Source of the DNA: Actinomycetota bacterium
Lineage (GTDB): Bacteria > Actinomycetota > Acidimicrobiia > Acidimicrobiales > Ilumatobacteraceae
NCBI GenBank assembly: GCA_005787025.1
Contig: SYCH01000051.1
Coordinates: 1 to 5,128 of the forward strand
Direction: 5' to 3'
DNA: 5,128 nt
Position 1 is the stretch's first letter; each line of letters opens with the position of its first letter. Positions 3,072-5,128 of this stretch are shown piece after piece. Below the pieces are notes generated by a model. The model worked only from the letters and a program-made list of their open reading frames with translations. It was not told the origin of the DNA and ran no database searches. Position numbers and translations under genes: made by a program.

Positions 3072-5128
3072 ATGACCGAAGCCGATCGGACCTTGCTCGT
3101 CCTGGACGGGAACTCTCTCACGTACCGTGCCTTCTTCGGCATCCCGTCCGACATGGTCACCGCGTCGGGACAGGTGACCAACGCGGTGTTCGGATTCACC
3201 TCGATGTTGCTGACCGTTCTCAAGGACCGTCGACCCGACGGCGTGGTCGTGGCGTTCGATCGACCCGAGCCCACCTTCCGACACGTGGCCGAGCCAACGT
3301 ACAAAGCCCAGCGCGAAGAGACGCCCGACATCCTCCGCCAACAGATGGGCATCGTCAAAGAGGTCTTGTCGGCATTGGGAATCACGTCCATCGAATGCGT
3401 CGGGTTCGAAGCCGACGACATCATCGCCACGGTGGCCGACCGCGCGGTGGAGGGCGGTTTTCGGGTCATCATCGTCACGGGTGACCGCGACAGCTACCAG
3501 TTGGTTCGTGATCCCGGAGTCCGGGTTCTGTACAACAAGCGCGGCGTCACCGATTACGCCCTCTACGACGAGGCGGGCATCCTAGAAAAGACCGGTGTTC
3601 GTCCCGATCAGTATCCGGCCTACGCGGCACTGCGCGGGGATCCGAGCGACAATCTGCCCGGGGTGCCCGGTGTGGGAGAGAAGACCGCGGCCAAATTGAT
3701 CGCTCAGTACGAGAGCCTCGACGGCATCTTCGCCAATGTCGATGAGCAAACGCCCAAGCTTCAGGCGGCGTTGCGAGAGAACGAAACGCGGGCGCGCAAG
3801 AACCTCGAACTCATGATGTTGCGTCACGACGCTCCCATCGACGTCGACCTCACACGGGTCGACATCACGCCCGACCCGGACAAGGTGGGCGAATTGTTCC
3901 GAGCGCTCGAGTTCCGCACGATGGGTCAACGCCTCCGAGAAACACTCGGACTCCTCGGAAAGGTCGCTGCGGTCGAATCAACTTCGCCCGTTGAGAGTCC
4001 CGTATCGACGAGTGCCCCGCGGCAGATCCTGTCCGCCGAGGTCGTGAGTCTCCCGATCCGAGAGCGACTCGAACGTCTGCGAGCCATGTCAGAGGTGGCG
4101 ATCGCCGGACGATGGGGCGGTCAACCCGGCCGCTCGGAATTGATCGGACTGGCGGTGACCCTCGACATCGACGCCTGTGAGACCACCTGGTTCGACGCGG
4201 TCGAACTCGACGACGAAGACGTCCGGGAGTGGTTGTCGTCGGCGACCTTCGTGGGGCACGACGCGAAGAACCTCATGCGGTCCCTACTCGAGCGGGGCGT
4301 CGACATGACGGGCCTCCGACTCGACTCCGCGATCGCCGCATACCTGATCGACCCCGCCAAGAGCGACTACACGGTCTCTGATCTGCTGACTCGTTACACG
4401 GACTTCGACTTCGGTGCCGACGCGACCGACCGTGGGGAGTTGGATCTCGATGGAACCGCATTGACGGACGCGGCCGAGGCGGGTCGAGACGCTCTGGCGA
4501 TCGCGCACATGGTCGATCCGTTGCGTCGCTCGTTGGAGTCGCAGTCGATGACCTCGCTGCACGATGACATCGAGAACCCCCTGGTGCGAATCCTGGCCCG
4601 CATGGAAAACGTCGGCATCGCCGTCGACCGAACGACGCTTTCGGACATCGCCGAGCGACTGTCACTCGAGACTCGTGAACTCGGTGAAACCCTGCAACGC
4701 ATCGCCGAGAGCGCGTTCAATCCGAACTCGCCGTCCCAACTCGGGCGAATCCTCTTCGACGAGAAGGGGCTGACCCCACCGAAGAAGACCAAGACCGGGT
4801 ATTCCACCGATGCGGCCACGTTGGAGAAATTGCGCGACGAGTGGCCCGAGTTCATCGACCCGCTTCTTCGGTTCCGGGAAGTCGACAAACTTCGCGGCAC
4901 CTACGGTGAGGGACTGTTGGCCGAGGTGGCCGCCGACGGCCGTATCCACGCGACCTTCAATCAGACCGTGGCTCGCACCGGGCGTTTGTCGAGTGATCGT
5001 CCCAACCTGCACAACATTCCGGTGCGCACCGACGAAGGTCGGGTGTTTCGCACGGCGTTCGTTCCGAATCCGGGTGCGCGCCTGATGGTCGCGGACTACA
5101 ACCAGATCGAACTGCGGTGCATCGCGCA
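3072..5128 (+). CDS. polA: DNA polymerase I, N-terminal 685 residues (runs off the right edge)
   Basis: Translated by hand from the ATG at 3072; an ATG at 3061 stops within five codons. PolA fills gaps in excision repair and removes RNA primers. The 5'-3' exonuclease domain (1 to about 290) has its metal ligands: Asp12 in LVLDGNSL, GFEADD (Asp115, Asp116), TGDRDSYQL (Asp138, Asp140), and GDPSDNLPGVPGVGEKTA (Asp190, Asp193). The middle domain (about 340-480) is a 3'-5' exonuclease fold, but the expected first DxE motif is replaced by IAGRWGG (344-350), so proofreading is probably lost, as in other actinobacterial PolA. Later parts of that fold remain, such as GHDAKNL and LDSAIAAYLIDP. The polymerase domain starts near 490 and shows FNPNSPSQL, TGRLSS, PNLHNIPVRT, and motif A DYNQIELR with catalytic Asp675. 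Asn677 stands where Ser is usual. About 200-230 residues, with motifs B and C, lie beyond the edge. The middle and polymerase frames show no internal stop. Confidence 0.96.
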   Translation, partial: MTEADRTLLVLDGNSLTYRAFFGIPSDMVTASGQVTNAVFGFTSMLLTVLKDRRPDGVVVAFDRPEPTFRHVAEPTYKAQREETPDILRQQMGIVKEVLSALGITSIECVGFEADDIIATVADRAVEGGFRVIIVTGDRDSYQLVRDPGVRVLYNKRGVTDYALYDEAGILEKTGVRPDQYPAYAALRGDPSDNLPGVPGVGEKTAAKLIAQYESLDGIFANVDEQTPKLQAALRENETRARKNLELMMLRHDAPIDVDLTRVDITPDPDKVGELFRALEFRTMGQRLRETLGLLGKVAAVESTSPVESPVSTSAPRQILSAEVVSLPIRERLERLRAMSEVAIAGRWGGQPGRSELIGLAVTLDIDACETTWFDAVELDDEDVREWLSSATFVGHDAKNLMRSLLERGVDMTGLRLDSAIAAYLIDPAKSDYTVSDLLTRYTDFDFGADATDRGELDLDGTALTDAAEAGRDALAIAHMVDPLRRSLESQSMTSLHDDIENPLVRILARMENVGIAVDRTTLSDIAERLSLETRELGETLQRIAESAFNPNSPSQLGRILFDEKGLTPPKKTKTGYSTDAATLEKLRDEWPEFIDPLLRFREVDKLRGTYGEGLLAEVAADGRIHATFNQTVARTGRLSSDRPNLHNIPVRTDEGRVFRTAFVPNPGARLMVADYNQIELRCIA

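Noticed and set aside
2210..3478. A 422-codon open frame on the minus strand covering the regulator and the start of polA.
   Set aside because: It is antisense to well-supported genes with clear motifs. Its product is a low-complexity mixture with no recognisable domain, as expected for shadow frames in GC-rich DNA.

Overview
The window reads as high-GC (roughly 60% by eye) chromosomal DNA of an actinomycete-type bacterium. The gene content fits Actinomycetota: a fabD-fabH fatty-acid cluster, an ANTAR-type response regulator (PdtaR family) just upstream of polA, and a PolA whose 3'-5' exonuclease site is degenerate. Acidimicrobiia is my best guess for the class, but that is inference from general flavour and I could not test it. 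No mobile element, CRISPR array, integrase or phage gene is visible.

Layout. The left third lies on the minus strand: a 390-residue malonyl-CoA:ACP transacylase (fabD, 634-1806), then fabH (632 to the left edge, incomplete), separated by a single base. The spacer 1807-1927 separates fabD from a plus-strand tRNA gene (1928-2000) and carries a 9-bp inverted repeat at the fabD -35 position. The plus strand then carries a 94-aa predicted coiled-coil protein of unknown function (2084-2368), an ANTAR response regulator (2441-3019), and the first 685 codons of DNA polymerase I (3072 to the right edge). No gene-free stretch exceeds about 125 bases.

How the parts work together. FabD loads malonyl groups onto acyl carrier protein and FabH uses malonyl-ACP to start fatty acid chains, so these two form one operon. 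The ANTAR regulator probably acts as an RNA-binding antiterminator under a histidine kinase encoded elsewhere. PolA is the gap-filling and Okazaki-fragment polymerase.

Four points merit attention. (1) The tRNA has leucine features (CAA anticodon, a leucine-type D arm, A73) but only a 5-nt variable loop in place of the long arm of bacterial tRNA-Leu. (2) FabD carries an extra C-terminal domain that looks like a biotinyl (BCCP-like) barrel whose lysine-bearing turn has been deleted. (3) A perfect TCGCAC-N4-GTGCGA palindrome, two symmetric bases away from the actinobacterial/Bacillus LexA box, sits 10 bases before the polA start and touches its possible -10 element. (4) All four promoter-proximal genes lack a Shine-Dalgarno and have a -10-like hexamer 6-7 bases before the start codon, suggesting leaderless mRNAs, whereas the internal gene fabH has a good Shine-Dalgarno. 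None of these is proven here; each has a stated test.
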